Origin: COMBO-56-21 sp041494275
GTDB taxonomy: Archaea > Thermoplasmatota > Thermoplasmata > UBA10834
Reading direction: 5' to 3'
Assembly: GCA_041494275.1 (NCBI GenBank)
Contig: JBGQAM010000019.1
Location: 1-25,475 of the forward strand
Length of the DNA: 25,475 bases
Shown here piece by piece: positions 7,072-14,325 of this stretch (positions are counted from its first letter, which is position 1; every line of letters begins with the position of its first letter). The translations under genes were made by a program, and so were the position numbers. The notes beneath the pieces are model-generated. The model had not been told where the DNA came from, searched no databases, and was given only the letters and a program-made list of their open reading frames with translations.

Positions 7072-8036
7072 CTGACTTTCACCCTCGGGTCCAGGAAAGC
7101 ATAGGTGATATCAGCGATGAAGTTCGCCACAAGGGCGACCGCCGTGACTACGAGGAAGCTGCCTTGGAGTATCGGATAGTCCCTCGTGATGAGTGCGTCG
7201 TACATCAGCCTGCCAACGCCTGGCCACGAGAACACCGTCTCCGTTTGGATGGCGCCTCCCACGACGAAGCTAAGGTTGATAGCTGTGATCGTGACGAGCG
7301 GGAGCATCGCGTTCGGTACCGCGTGGTGCCTCAGTATGTCATTTCCGGTCAGGCCCTTCGCTCGAGCCGTGACGATGTAGTCCTCCGAGAGCACGTCTAT
7401 TAGCGAGCTGCGCATGATCATGACGTACTGACCGAAGAGCACGAGCGTGAGGACTGTCATAGGAACCAAGAGATGGTGCATCAGGTCCAGGAACTGGTCC
7501 AGAAGACCCGCATAGTCCGCCCCTGGAGTATACATACCGCCGGATGGAACCGAGCCTGAGAGAGCGAACAACATAAGCATTCCAAGCCAAAAAGTCGGCA
7601 TCGAGTACAGGAACAGAGATGAACCCAGCAGGGCGAAGTCGGTCTTGGTGTTTCTTCTCCATGCGGCCAGCGTTCCAATCGCAACTCCCATAATGAGTGC
7701 GAGGACAGACGCCGAGCCCACCAGAATCAATGTGTTGATCAGCCTCTCCTTGATTATGTTCCCCACGGGGTCTCCATAATAGCTGAACGACTTGCCCATT
7801 TCTCCCGTGAGGGAGTTCTTCATGTAGAGCAAGTATTGATCCATCAGGGACTTGTCGAGGCCGAAGTTGTGCCTCAACTGGGCAAGGTCCTCGGGCGATA
7901 TCCTCGGGTCTTGGAACAGGGTCCTTATCGGATCACCCGGGATCGTGTGGAATATGATGAAGTTGAGTGTGAGTATGACGAGGAAGACGGCGAAGGCCGT
8001 GACTGCTCTTCTGAGAATGTAGGTGCGCAACTCCAT
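7068..8036 (-). CDS. dppB: Peptide ABC transporter permease, DppB/OppB-like
   Basis: A 322-residue permease with an N-terminal helix at 8-29, the FxxxxIPGDPI motif after it, and five further helices. The EAA loop (DYIVTARAKGLTGNDILRHHAVPNAMLPLVT) is typical of DppB. The C-terminal IQTETVFSWPGVGRLMYDALITRDYPILQG stretch is a family hallmark. The ATG at 8036 has GAGGGGA six bases upstream. It lies 89 bases downstream of the binding-protein gene and overlaps dppC. Confidence 0.92.
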   Translation of the reverse strand: MELRTYILRRAVTAFAVFLVILTLNFIIFHTIPGDPIRTLFQDPRISPEDLAQLRHNFGLDKSLMDQYLLYMKNSLTGEMGKSFSYYGDPVGNIIKERLINTLILVGSASVLALIMGVAIGTLAAWRRNTKTDFALLGSSLFLYSMPTFWLGMLMLFALSGSVPSGGMYTPGADYAGLLDQFLDLMHHLLVPMTVLTLVLFGQYVMIMRSSLIDVLSEDYIVTARAKGLTGNDILRHHAVPNAMLPLVTITAINLSFVVGGAIQTETVFSWPGVGRLMYDALITRDYPILQGSFLVVTAVALVANFIADITYAFLDPRVKVR

Positions 8037-8125
8037 TCGCGGTCCCCTCGCCAGAGAAAGATGTTTGTAGCGCCGGGAAAGAAAGCTCCGGCGCCTCTCT
8101 CAAGTGTTAGGTTTTTCTGGATCCT

Positions 8126-9922
8126 CTACTCATTCTGAGGCGGTTCAGGCCGCTTGTCCGTTCTCGGGTTCTCTCCCTTTCCGCCTCCGCGGCGCATCAT
8201 CGCGTATGCGATGGCGATCAAAGCGACCACAACGCCGATTGCGGCTATGGCCCATGGCGTGTAGTCTGTCTTCTTCGCTGTCGACTCTGCCTGGATCAGG
8301 TGCACTTCACGGAGAGTGAACCTGTTGACATCGCTGAGCAGCCCAGTAGGCATGTTCACGAAGCCCGTGAACTTGTCGATCCTATACGCCCCCTTCGCGG
8401 TCATGTAGTAGAGCACGATGTACGGGCAGTCCTTGTAGATGATGTCCTGCATCTGGTTCACGATGGTCTGCCGCTGCCCCACATTGACGGTCGTTGCCTG
8501 CTGGTCGTACAGAGCGTCGTAGCTGGCGTTCGCGTAGCCGCAGTCATTCCAGTCGCCTATCTGGTTAGAGAGCATGATAAGCAGGCTGAAGTTCGGGTCT
8601 GGCTGGCCAGAGTATCCCCAAAGGAACATGTCCTGTTTGTAGTCCGGGTAGACATAGCTGTTTATCGTGTTGGCGTCTGCGGACTGCACAGTCAGCTTCA
8701 CGCCAATCTGGTCCCACCAGGTCTGTATCTGCTGCCCCGTCCTCATCTCCTCTGGCCATCTTGAGAGAACCAGCAAAGTGTACGACATCTCGGTTGCGTG
8801 GTCTGGCGATTCCCTGATTCCGTCAGTGTCGAAGTCGAGGTACCCGCTGTCGTTGAGTAGGTCGTTCGCCCTCGATATGTTGAAAGGCCAGAGAGTTATC
8901 TCATCGTCCCACCACGTAGAGGCCGCCTTCTGGACGATCGTACTTCCTGGCTCAGCAGAGCCCAGCTGGACGAGGTCCACGAGCATCTGCTTGTCTACAG
9001 CCATCGAGAGGGCCTGCCTTACATGAACGTCCCTCAGCGTCGGGTTGCCCTGGCCTGTCGCGTCGCAGTTGATGCTTATCTCTCTGTAGTACAGGTCAAC
9101 GTTCGTCGCGACCTTCACATTCGAGTCCTGGTTGAGCACGCTGATCGAAGTCGGCGGGAGTTCCTTTGGTATCAGGTCAATCTCATTGTTCCTCAGAGCG
9201 TTGATCACGGCCTCAGTGTTGGCATAGAACTGAAACACCACCTTGTTAACATGCGGCGCACCGCCCCAATAGTCCTTGTTCGCAGCTAGTTCGACCGACG
9301 TCCCTTTCACCCAGCTGGTGAGCGTGAACGGTCCGGAGCCGATTGGGGCCTCATTCGTGGCTGCAAGGACCGCCGTCTTGTTCATACCGGTCCAGATGTG
9401 CTGAGGCAATATCGGGACTAGGCACATATCGGATGCGATCGTTCCCACCTGTTCCGAGTAGGTGACAATTACCTGATAGTCCCCACTCGTTGCTATGCTC
9501 GACATGAACTTGACCTGGTCTTTGAAGGCAGAGAGATTCAAGTCCTTGATCATGTCGAACGTGAACTTAACGTCCGAAGCCTTCAGTGCCTGACCGTCGC
9601 TCCAGGTCGCGTTGTTGACAATGTTGTAGGTCCATGTCAGACCATCGGTCGATGTCGTCCAGGTCGCGGCAAGGCTTGCTGCGGGCACCAGATCCTTGTC
9701 CCACATCAGGAGCGTGTCGTAGAGCACCTTCTGAATCATACGTCCCTGAACCGTATTTGTCACGAACGGGTTCAGGGTGTCCTGCTCCTGTAGCCATCCT
9801 ATTCTCAGGGTTCCGCCCGATGGTACCGACTCGGCGGCGTAGACGACGCCAAACAAACCGGCCGAGGACAGGACCATCACTGCACACACAATTCCAGCCA
9901 AAATTCCATTTCTTAGCTTCAT
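8126..9922 (-). CDS. dppA: Peptide ABC transporter substrate-binding protein (SBP_bac_5), membrane-anchored
   Basis: A 598-residue family 5 solute-binding protein. It has a signal peptide (about 1-28, MKLRNG then a hydrophobic run ending VVYAAES), then GGTLRIGWLQEQDTLNPF, SDGQALKASDVKFTFDM and IGSGPFTL, all standard for the family. The C-terminus adds a transmembrane helix (about 553-573) and a basic, Pro-rich tail, so it stays bound to the membrane from outside, as is common in archaea. There is no lipobox cysteine. The frame is open up to 10066, but the signal peptide, GAGG just upstream and the TATA box at 10001-10010 all favour the ATG at 9922. It heads the dppABC operon. Peptide specificity is inferred from family. 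Confidence 0.9.
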   Translation of the reverse strand: MKLRNGILAGIVCAVMVLSSAGLFGVVYAAESVPSGGTLRIGWLQEQDTLNPFVTNTVQGRMIQKVLYDTLLMWDKDLVPAASLAATWTTSTDGLTWTYNIVNNATWSDGQALKASDVKFTFDMIKDLNLSAFKDQVKFMSSIATSGDYQVIVTYSEQVGTIASDMCLVPILPQHIWTGMNKTAVLAATNEAPIGSGPFTLTSWVKGTSVELAANKDYWGGAPHVNKVVFQFYANTEAVINALRNNEIDLIPKELPPTSISVLNQDSNVKVATNVDLYYREISINCDATGQGNPTLRDVHVRQALSMAVDKQMLVDLVQLGSAEPGSTIVQKAASTWWDDEITLWPFNISRANDLLNDSGYLDFDTDGIRESPDHATEMSYTLLVLSRWPEEMRTGQQIQTWWDQIGVKLTVQSADANTINSYVYPDYKQDMFLWGYSGQPDPNFSLLIMLSNQIGDWNDCGYANASYDALYDQQATTVNVGQRQTIVNQMQDIIYKDCPYIVLYYMTAKGAYRIDKFTGFVNMPTGLLSDVNRFTLREVHLIQAESTAKKTDYTPWAIAAIGVVVALIAIAYAMMRRGGGKGENPRTDKRPEPPQNE

Positions 9923-10249
9923 TTCCTCAACTCCAGGTGCACAAGAGAAAAACGCCCTGCGCAACTCCCCCTGTCTAGCTGCCACGAACGTGCTCTCAGA
10001 GTATATAGAGATTGCAGCAGGGAGCTGCGCTAGATGATTGCAGGAACAGGAATCACTCCTGACCACCTTGGATAGGAGTCAGGCAATCGCGGGAGAAGCA
10101 TGAAGAGCACTCGCGACGACGGGCTGGATGACCGAAGTCGAATTCGCAGTAGAAGAATCCGTTTTCTCCCGGGGATTCCGTTATCACACCTGATAAGAAC
10201 TCGAAAAGCGTCTTAAACCCCAACGCCCCATATTCGCACCGTTGATCCC
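9923..10249. other. Divergent intergenic region between dppA and the zinc-ribbon gene
   Basis: No gene is supported in these 327 bases. Reading outward, it holds the dppA promoter, a small dyad just upstream of it (GCAGC at 10014-10018, GCTGC at 10024-10028), and a nested pair of inverted repeats. The outer arms are GATTGC at 10036-10041 and GCAATC at 10083-10088. The inner arms are ACTCCT at 10055-10060 and AGGAGT at 10074-10079. A TTAAA-type promoter for the plus-strand gene follows. The stretch 10090-10200 shows nothing I can name. Confidence 0.5.
10001..10010 (-). promoter_or_regulatory. TATA box of the dppABC operon
   Basis: Reading the minus strand, CTCTATATAC lies about 80 bases upstream of the ATG at 9922, so the mRNA leader would be about 55 bases. 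The open frame runs through the element, which argues against the longer N-terminus. Confidence 0.55.
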
Positions 10250-10660
10250 TTGAAGTGCCCAGGATGCAAATCCGAGATACCAGACAACTCGGTCTTCTGC
10301 TTGTCTTGCGGAAGGCCGATCAAGGAGGAGGGGCTCGAGCCGATCGAACCTCCGAGCGGCTCCAGGACTGAGACCAAGTCGACGATACTGCTGATGCTTG
10401 CCATCATGGCTTGGTTCTTCGGATTCTTCCTGCTCATACCTGCCTTCTTCATCCAGTCGATTGCCTTCTTCCTGGTCTGTGTAACGGTGATTGCCGCAGG
10501 GGCCTTCATGCTAGTCGCGAGGTTCGTGATCCTGAGCCGATACTCTGAGAAAGTCGAGGAGTTCCGTGAAGAGGCCTCCGAGAAGATCAGGTGCCAGTAT
10601 TGCGGGAGCATGAACTCCTTGGACGCAGAGAAGTGTAACAGTTGCCAAGCACCTCTTTGA
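10250..10660 (+). CDS. Small membrane protein with zinc ribbon at each end
   Basis: A 136-residue protein. The N-terminal zinc ribbon has CPGC at residues 3-6 and CLSC at about 17-20. Two adjacent membrane helices follow at about 46-64 and 68-90, then a charged helical stretch. A second ribbon with CQYC and CNSC closes the protein, so both ends are predicted on the same side of the membrane. The start is TTG at 10250, since no ATG or GTG is in frame nearby. A TTAAA element at 10212-10217 predicts a nearly leaderless mRNA. I do not recognise a named family. Proteins of this type are frequent in archaea and of unknown role. A plus-strand singleton among minus-strand genes. Confidence 0.75.
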   Translation: MKCPGCKSEIPDNSVFCLSCGRPIKEEGLEPIEPPSGSRTETKSTILLMLAIMAWFFGFFLLIPAFFIQSIAFFLVCVTVIAAGAFMLVARFVILSRYSEKVEEFREEASEKIRCQYCGSMNSLDAEKCNSCQAPL

Positions 10661-10812
10661 TAGAGGGAGCTTCGCGCCTTCTCGATGCAAGTCCGAAGGA
10701 TCTACATCGGATAGTGTTGCCTGATGCATCTCGGCATGGGAAAACAAGAGGAAGGGGTCGTTGACCAACGCAGATTCTCTTCCTTTCTCCGTTCACTCTG
10801 AGAGCTGCAGGC

Positions 10813-11022
10813 TCAGTCTTCGTGATGTTCCACCTTGATGACTACGTTTGGTTTGATGCCGGCTATTGCAGGTAGGACGTGATTCAGGACTTGCTCTGCC
10901 GTCATACGGAACTCTCGGCCACGCGCGCTAGCCTTTACCCAGCCGGTTCTATCGCGGTAATAGCGCTCAGTAAAGCTCTTCGTACCAATCAATATGACAT
11001 AGCTGTCATTCTTCAGGTTCAT
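10813..11022 (-). CDS. Small protein of unknown function (69 aa)
   Basis: A 69-residue soluble protein beginning MNLKNDSYVILIGTKSFTERYYRD, with a mixed alpha/beta pattern and the end VVIKVEHHED. It has no cysteines and no membrane segment. The ATG at 11022 has GGGAG eight bases upstream, which supports translation. It starts 60 bases downstream of the tRNA-Ala 3' end on the same strand and could share its transcript. No family recognised. Confidence 0.6.
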   Translation of the reverse strand: MNLKNDSYVILIGTKSFTERYYRDRTGWVKASARGREFRMTAEQVLNHVLPAIAGIKPNVVIKVEHHED

Positions 11023-11079
11023 CGGTCATTCTCCCACTCCATCATCGCAATCCCTCCCCTATGGGCTTTTCGAGAATCA

Positions 11080-11154
11080 TGGTGGACCGAAGGGGATTTG
11101 AACCCCTGACCTCCTGCTTGCAAAGCAGGCGATCTTCCACTGATCTATCGGCCC
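11080..11154 (-). tRNA. tRNA-Ala(UGC), CCA encoded
   Basis: Complete cloverleaf: 7-bp acceptor stem with the G3-U70 wobble that marks alanine tRNAs, D arm GATC/GATC, anticodon stem CCTGC/GCAGG around loop TTTGCAA (anticodon TGC), T arm AGGGG/CCCCT around TTCAAAT, discriminator A. The mature body is 11083-11154 (72 bases), and CCA is encoded at 11080-11082. No intron. Confidence 0.97.
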
Positions 11155-11188
11155 ATGGCGAACTTGGATTGGCTCAATGAAGATTGCC

Positions 11189-11196
11189 ATTAAATA
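11189..11196 (-). promoter_or_regulatory. TATA box of tRNA-Ala
   Basis: Reading the minus strand, TATTTAAT sits about 38 bases before the mature 5' end of the tRNA, preceded by a purine-rich GGAAAGC BRE-like stretch. Spacing is as expected for an archaeal tRNA promoter. Confidence 0.6.
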
Positions 11197-11232
11197 GCTT
11201 TCCGGGGGAACGACTGCGACGCAGAAGCAACA

Positions 11233-12411
11233 TCAGGATATCGGATATCCCTTGTCGACTTCGTAGTACTTCTTCTTGCTGTCTGTTATGAGGAATCTGG
11301 AAATGGTGTCCTCGATCTTGTCCGCTTCTAGAAGGAACGCATCATGGCCATAGCTCGACTCAATCATGTGGTACTCGACTGAGAGGCCGTTCGCCTGAAT
11401 CGCTTTGACTAGCTCTTGGGATTGGTAGGGTGGATAGAGCCAGTCTGATGAGAAGGATAGCACGAGGAACCGGGACTTGCACCCTCTGAATGCAGGCTCA
11501 AGCGAATCGCAGCCGGGTGCGAGGTCGAACAAGTCAATCGCTCTCGTGATATAGAGGTATGAGTTCGCATCGAAGCGCTTCGTGAAGGCGTTGCCCTTAT
11601 GTCTGAGGTAGCTTTCAATCTCGAAGTACGGTTCCCTGAAGAAGGACCCGCCGTTCGCACTGACGCCTTCCTTCGCCCTCCTCCCAAACTTCCTCCTTAA
11701 CGTCTCGTCACTCAGGTATGTGACATGCCCGACCATCCTCGCAATCGACAGACCATCCACAGGCGCCTCCCACGTCTGGTAGTCGCCCTTGTTCCAGCGG
11801 GGATCAGCCATGATCGCCTGCCGGCCTATCTCGTTGAACGCGATGTTCTGTGCTGACTGTCTCCCAGCTGTCGCGATCGGGATAGCCAGCTTGCATTTGT
11901 TAGGGTATGACACCGCGAACTGCAGTACCTGAAAGCCTCCCATCGACCCGCCGGTAGCAGCGAGCACCGTCTCTATGCCAAGATGATCGAGCAGCATTGC
12001 CTGGGCACTCACCATGTCCTTGATTGTCACTAGCGGAAAGCCCAGTCCGTAGGGACGGCCAGTTCTTGGATCGACAGAGCTTGGGCCGGTCGAACCTCTG
12101 CAGCCTCCCATCACATTTGAGCAGATGACGAAATACCGGTTCGTGTCGAACATCTTGCCAGGGCCAATGGCAATGTCCCACCAGCCCGGCTTTTCCTCGC
12201 CACGCTTGTGGTATCCTGCAGCATGCGCGTCCCCTGAGAGCGCGTGGAAGACGAGAATCGCATTTGACCTGTCGCTGTTCAACTCGCCATATGTCTCATA
12301 GACAAGCGTGATCGGGCCCAGCTTCTGGCCCGATTCGAGCACCAGCTCATCCTGCGGTCCTGAAAAAGTGAACTGCTTCGGCTTGACGACGCCGACCGAG
12401 GCCTCTCTCAT
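11233..12411 (-). CDS. metX: Homoserine O-acetyltransferase (MetX family)
   Basis: A 392-residue alpha/beta-hydrolase-fold acyltransferase that acylates homoserine from an acyl-CoA, usually acetyl-CoA. The nucleophile elbow is GGSMGG (Ser156). The other triad members are Asp323 in SSDWLYP and His356 in YGHDAFL. Early motifs HALSGDAHAAG and NVMGGCRGSTGP are typical of MetX. Length is normal for the family. The ATG at 12411 has GGGGGTG seven bases upstream. It lies 40 bases after metY in the same direction, so the pair supplies O-acylhomoserine and its sulfhydrylase. Some MetX proteins use succinyl-CoA, and acyl specificity cannot be decided by eye. Confidence 0.95.
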   Translation of the reverse strand: MREASVGVVKPKQFTFSGPQDELVLESGQKLGPITLVYETYGELNSDRSNAILVFHALSGDAHAAGYHKRGEEKPGWWDIAIGPGKMFDTNRYFVICSNVMGGCRGSTGPSSVDPRTGRPYGLGFPLVTIKDMVSAQAMLLDHLGIETVLAATGGSMGGFQVLQFAVSYPNKCKLAIPIATAGRQSAQNIAFNEIGRQAIMADPRWNKGDYQTWEAPVDGLSIARMVGHVTYLSDETLRRKFGRRAKEGVSANGGSFFREPYFEIESYLRHKGNAFTKRFDANSYLYITRAIDLFDLAPGCDSLEPAFRGCKSRFLVLSFSSDWLYPPYQSQELVKAIQANGLSVEYHMIESSYGHDAFLLEADKIEDTISRFLITDSKKKYYEVDKGYPIS

Positions 12412-12451
12412 AAGAAGGCACCCCCAACGAAGCCATCATGCGATAGCTCAA

Positions 12452-13750
12452 TCACCCCTTCGTCGTCTTTGCGAGTGCCTGGTCGATGTCCTCGATAATG
12501 TCGTCAGCAGATTCCAGTCCAATCGATAACCTGACGAAGTCGTCGGTGACGCCTGTCGCCAGCCGCTCCTCGAGCGAGAGCTGGGAATGGGTAGTCGTGG
12601 CGGGGTGTATTGCGAGAGATTTCGCATCGCCAACGTTGGCCAGGTGAGATAGCAGCTTCAACCCCTCGATGAACCTCCTGCCAGACTCCCTCCCACCTTT
12701 GACGCCGAAACCCAAGATCGCGCCATACAGCTCCCGGTAGTGGTACTTCTTTGCCAGCTCGTGCTTCGGATGCGACTTCAGACCGGGATAGTTCACCCAT
12801 GCGACCTGGTCGTGAGATTGGAGGTGTTCGGCCACCTTGAGCGCGTTCTGGCTATGCCTTTCCATCCTCAGATGCAGGGTCTCTAGACCCTGGAGGAAAA
12901 GGAAGGCATTGAACGGGCTCAGGGCAGGGCCAAGGTCTCTCAGAAGCTGTACGCGGGTCTTGATGATGTACGCCTGCTCACCGAAGGCCTTCGCGTAGAC
13001 GATCCCATGATAGGACGGGTCGGGTTCGGTGAAGTCAGGGAACTTGCCCGATGACCAGTCGAACTTACCGGAGTCTACGATGACTCCTCCTATGCTTGTC
13101 CCGTGACCTCCAATGAACTTGGTGGCAGAATGAATCACGATGTCAGCGCCATGGTCCATCGGCTTCAGAAGATACGGAGTGGGAAGAGTGTTGTCGACTA
13201 CCAAAGGTATCCCATTATCGTGTGCGATCTCGGAGACCGCGCGGAAGTCCAGTGTGTCCAGTCTTGGATTGCCAAGGGATTCCGCAAACAGAGCTCGAGT
13301 CTTGTCAGTAATCGCCTTTCTGAAGTTCTCAGGATCTGTCGAATCGACGTATTTCACTTTGATGCCCATCTTTGGGAAGGTGTAGGTGAACAGGTTGTAC
13401 GTCCCACCATAAAGGCTCAGCGAGGAGACTACCTCTTCGCCCGGATGAACCAAGTTCAACAGCGCGAGCGTTTCTGCCGCCTGGCCTGAGGAGACTCCGA
13501 GCGCTCCAACGCCGCCCTCAAGCGCTGCAACCCTCTTCTCGAAGACATCTGTCGTGGGGTTCATCATTCTCGTGTAGATGTTTCCAAATTCCCTGAGCGC
13601 GAACAGATTCGCAGCGTGCTCAGCGTCGTTGAAAACATACGACGTCGTCTGGTAGATAGGCACAGCCCTCGCGTTCGTGGCAGGATCAGGTGACTGACCG
13701 CCATGTAGAGCGAGGGTCTCGAAGTCCGGCGTCTTGTTTTTCTTCTGCAC
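12452..13750 (-). CDS. metY: O-acetylhomoserine sulfhydrylase (MetY family, PLP-dependent)
   Basis: A 432-residue Cys/Met-metabolism PLP enzyme that makes homocysteine from O-acetylhomoserine and sulfide. The PLP lysine is Lys211 in SATKFIGGHG. YQTTSYVFND near the start, TRMMNPT and the long insert RVQLLRDLGPALSPFNAFLFLQGLETL are characteristic of MetY rather than cystathionine synthase. The start is set at GTG 13750: the perfect GAGGAGG at 13760-13766 is nine bases from it, whereas the upstream in-frame TTG at 13759 would touch that site with no spacer. It is first in the metY-metX operon and preceded by several dyads that may regulate it. Confidence 0.95.
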   Translation of the reverse strand: MQKKNKTPDFETLALHGGQSPDPATNARAVPIYQTTSYVFNDAEHAANLFALREFGNIYTRMMNPTTDVFEKRVAALEGGVGALGVSSGQAAETLALLNLVHPGEEVVSSLSLYGGTYNLFTYTFPKMGIKVKYVDSTDPENFRKAITDKTRALFAESLGNPRLDTLDFRAVSEIAHDNGIPLVVDNTLPTPYLLKPMDHGADIVIHSATKFIGGHGTSIGGVIVDSGKFDWSSGKFPDFTEPDPSYHGIVYAKAFGEQAYIIKTRVQLLRDLGPALSPFNAFLFLQGLETLHLRMERHSQNALKVAEHLQSHDQVAWVNYPGLKSHPKHELAKKYHYRELYGAILGFGVKGGRESGRRFIEGLKLLSHLANVGDAKSLAIHPATTTHSQLSLEERLATGVTDDFVRLSIGLESADDIIEDIDQALAKTTKG

Positions 13751-13773
13751 GAGAATCAACCTCCTCGGTTTGA

Positions 13774-13786
13774 TTAACGCCGTTAA
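13774..13786 (-). promoter_or_regulatory. Palindrome at the metY promoter
   Basis: TTAACGCCGTTAA, an exact dyad with 6-base arms and a single central base, 8 bases upstream of the metY ribosome-binding site. A TATA-like GATTAAG on the minus strand at about 13800-13806 places the dyad near the transcription start, a usual operator site. No regulator gene is in the window. Confidence 0.45.
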
Positions 13787-13880
13787 AACAAGCTCGTACT
13801 TAATCTGTGCGCCGCAACAAGTCCGTCGCTCATTGTACGCAAACGTCGTGCGGGTATCTCATGTGATAGATGCGCTGAAA

Positions 13881-13936
13881 CAATTCAAGTGACCAATGAC
13901 TTGATTGGTTAGACTGCTCTAACTTGTTCAATCAAG
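13881..13936 (-). promoter_or_regulatory. Cluster of overlapping inverted repeats between rps10 and metY
   Basis: On the minus strand, CTTGATTG (13929-13936) pairs with CAATCAAG (13900-13907). Nested inside is GTTAG (13919-13923) pairing with CTAAC (13908-13912), with a 6-base loop and a 5-base bulge. The CAATCAAGT segment can instead pair with ACTTGAATTG (13881-13890), nine base pairs with one bulge. A third dyad, ACCAAT-n6-ATTGGT, spans 13892-13910. These structures exclude one another. It could be an RNA switch ahead of metY, a multi-site operator, or a 3'-end structure of the rps10 transcript. Confidence 0.45.
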
Positions 13937-13967
13937 ATACGCATCAGGTTTTCGCAACCCGACCTAA

Positions 13968-14279
13968 TCATGATCTAAGAACTATCTCGATGTTGACACC
14001 ATCGGGGACCTGTATCCTCATCAGCTGCCTGAGAGCCCGCTCGTCCGCATCCAGGTCTATGAGCCTCTTGTGAACCCGCATCTCCCATCGGTCGACAGTA
14101 CTGGAGCCTCCGCCATCAGGGCCCTTCCTGCACGGGACAACGAGGCGCTTTGTCGGCAACGGAATCGGGCCAGATATCGCGACGCCAGTCTTCTCGCTGA
14201 TCGTCTTGATCTGCTTGCAGACCCCGTCCACTTTCTTGGGGTCCGTTCCGCTAAGCGATATCCTTGCCCGTTGAACCAT
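13968..14279 (-). CDS. rps10: 30S ribosomal protein S10 (uS10)
   Basis: A 103-residue S10 with all expected segments: RARISLSGTDPKKVDGVCKQI, the GPIPLPTKRLVVPCRKGPDG loop and the VDRWEMRVHKRLIDLDAD stretch. It binds in the head of the small subunit. The open frame extends to 14348, but the ATG at 14279 has GAGGT seven bases upstream and gives the usual archaeal length (about 102). It follows EF-1alpha by 46 bases, the conserved archaeal EF-1alpha/S10 order. Confidence 0.97.
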   Translation of the reverse strand: MVQRARISLSGTDPKKVDGVCKQIKTISEKTGVAISGPIPLPTKRLVVPCRKGPDGGGSSTVDRWEMRVHKRLIDLDADERALRQLMRIQVPDGVNIEIVLRS

Positions 14280-14325
14280 TTCAAAAACCTCAAACACAAA
14301 AACATAAAGGATTTGGAAAAGGGGT
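14280..14325 (-). other. U-rich spacer between EF-1alpha and S10
   Basis: On the minus strand the 46 bases read as several T runs (CCTTTTCC, GTTTTTGTGTTTGAGG, GTTTTTG). Archaeal RNA polymerase stops at such tracts, so partial termination after EF-1alpha is possible. The S10 ribosome-binding site lies at its end, so some read-through must reach S10. Confidence 0.3.

Noticed and set aside
9923..10066. Longer N-terminus for the dppA product
   Set aside because: It would put the signal peptide in the middle, and the TATA box at 10001-10010 lies within it.
13881..13936. T-box or known SAM riboswitch upstream of metY
   Set aside because: No conserved T-box or SAM-riboswitch core sequence is visible; only unclassified dyads can be claimed.
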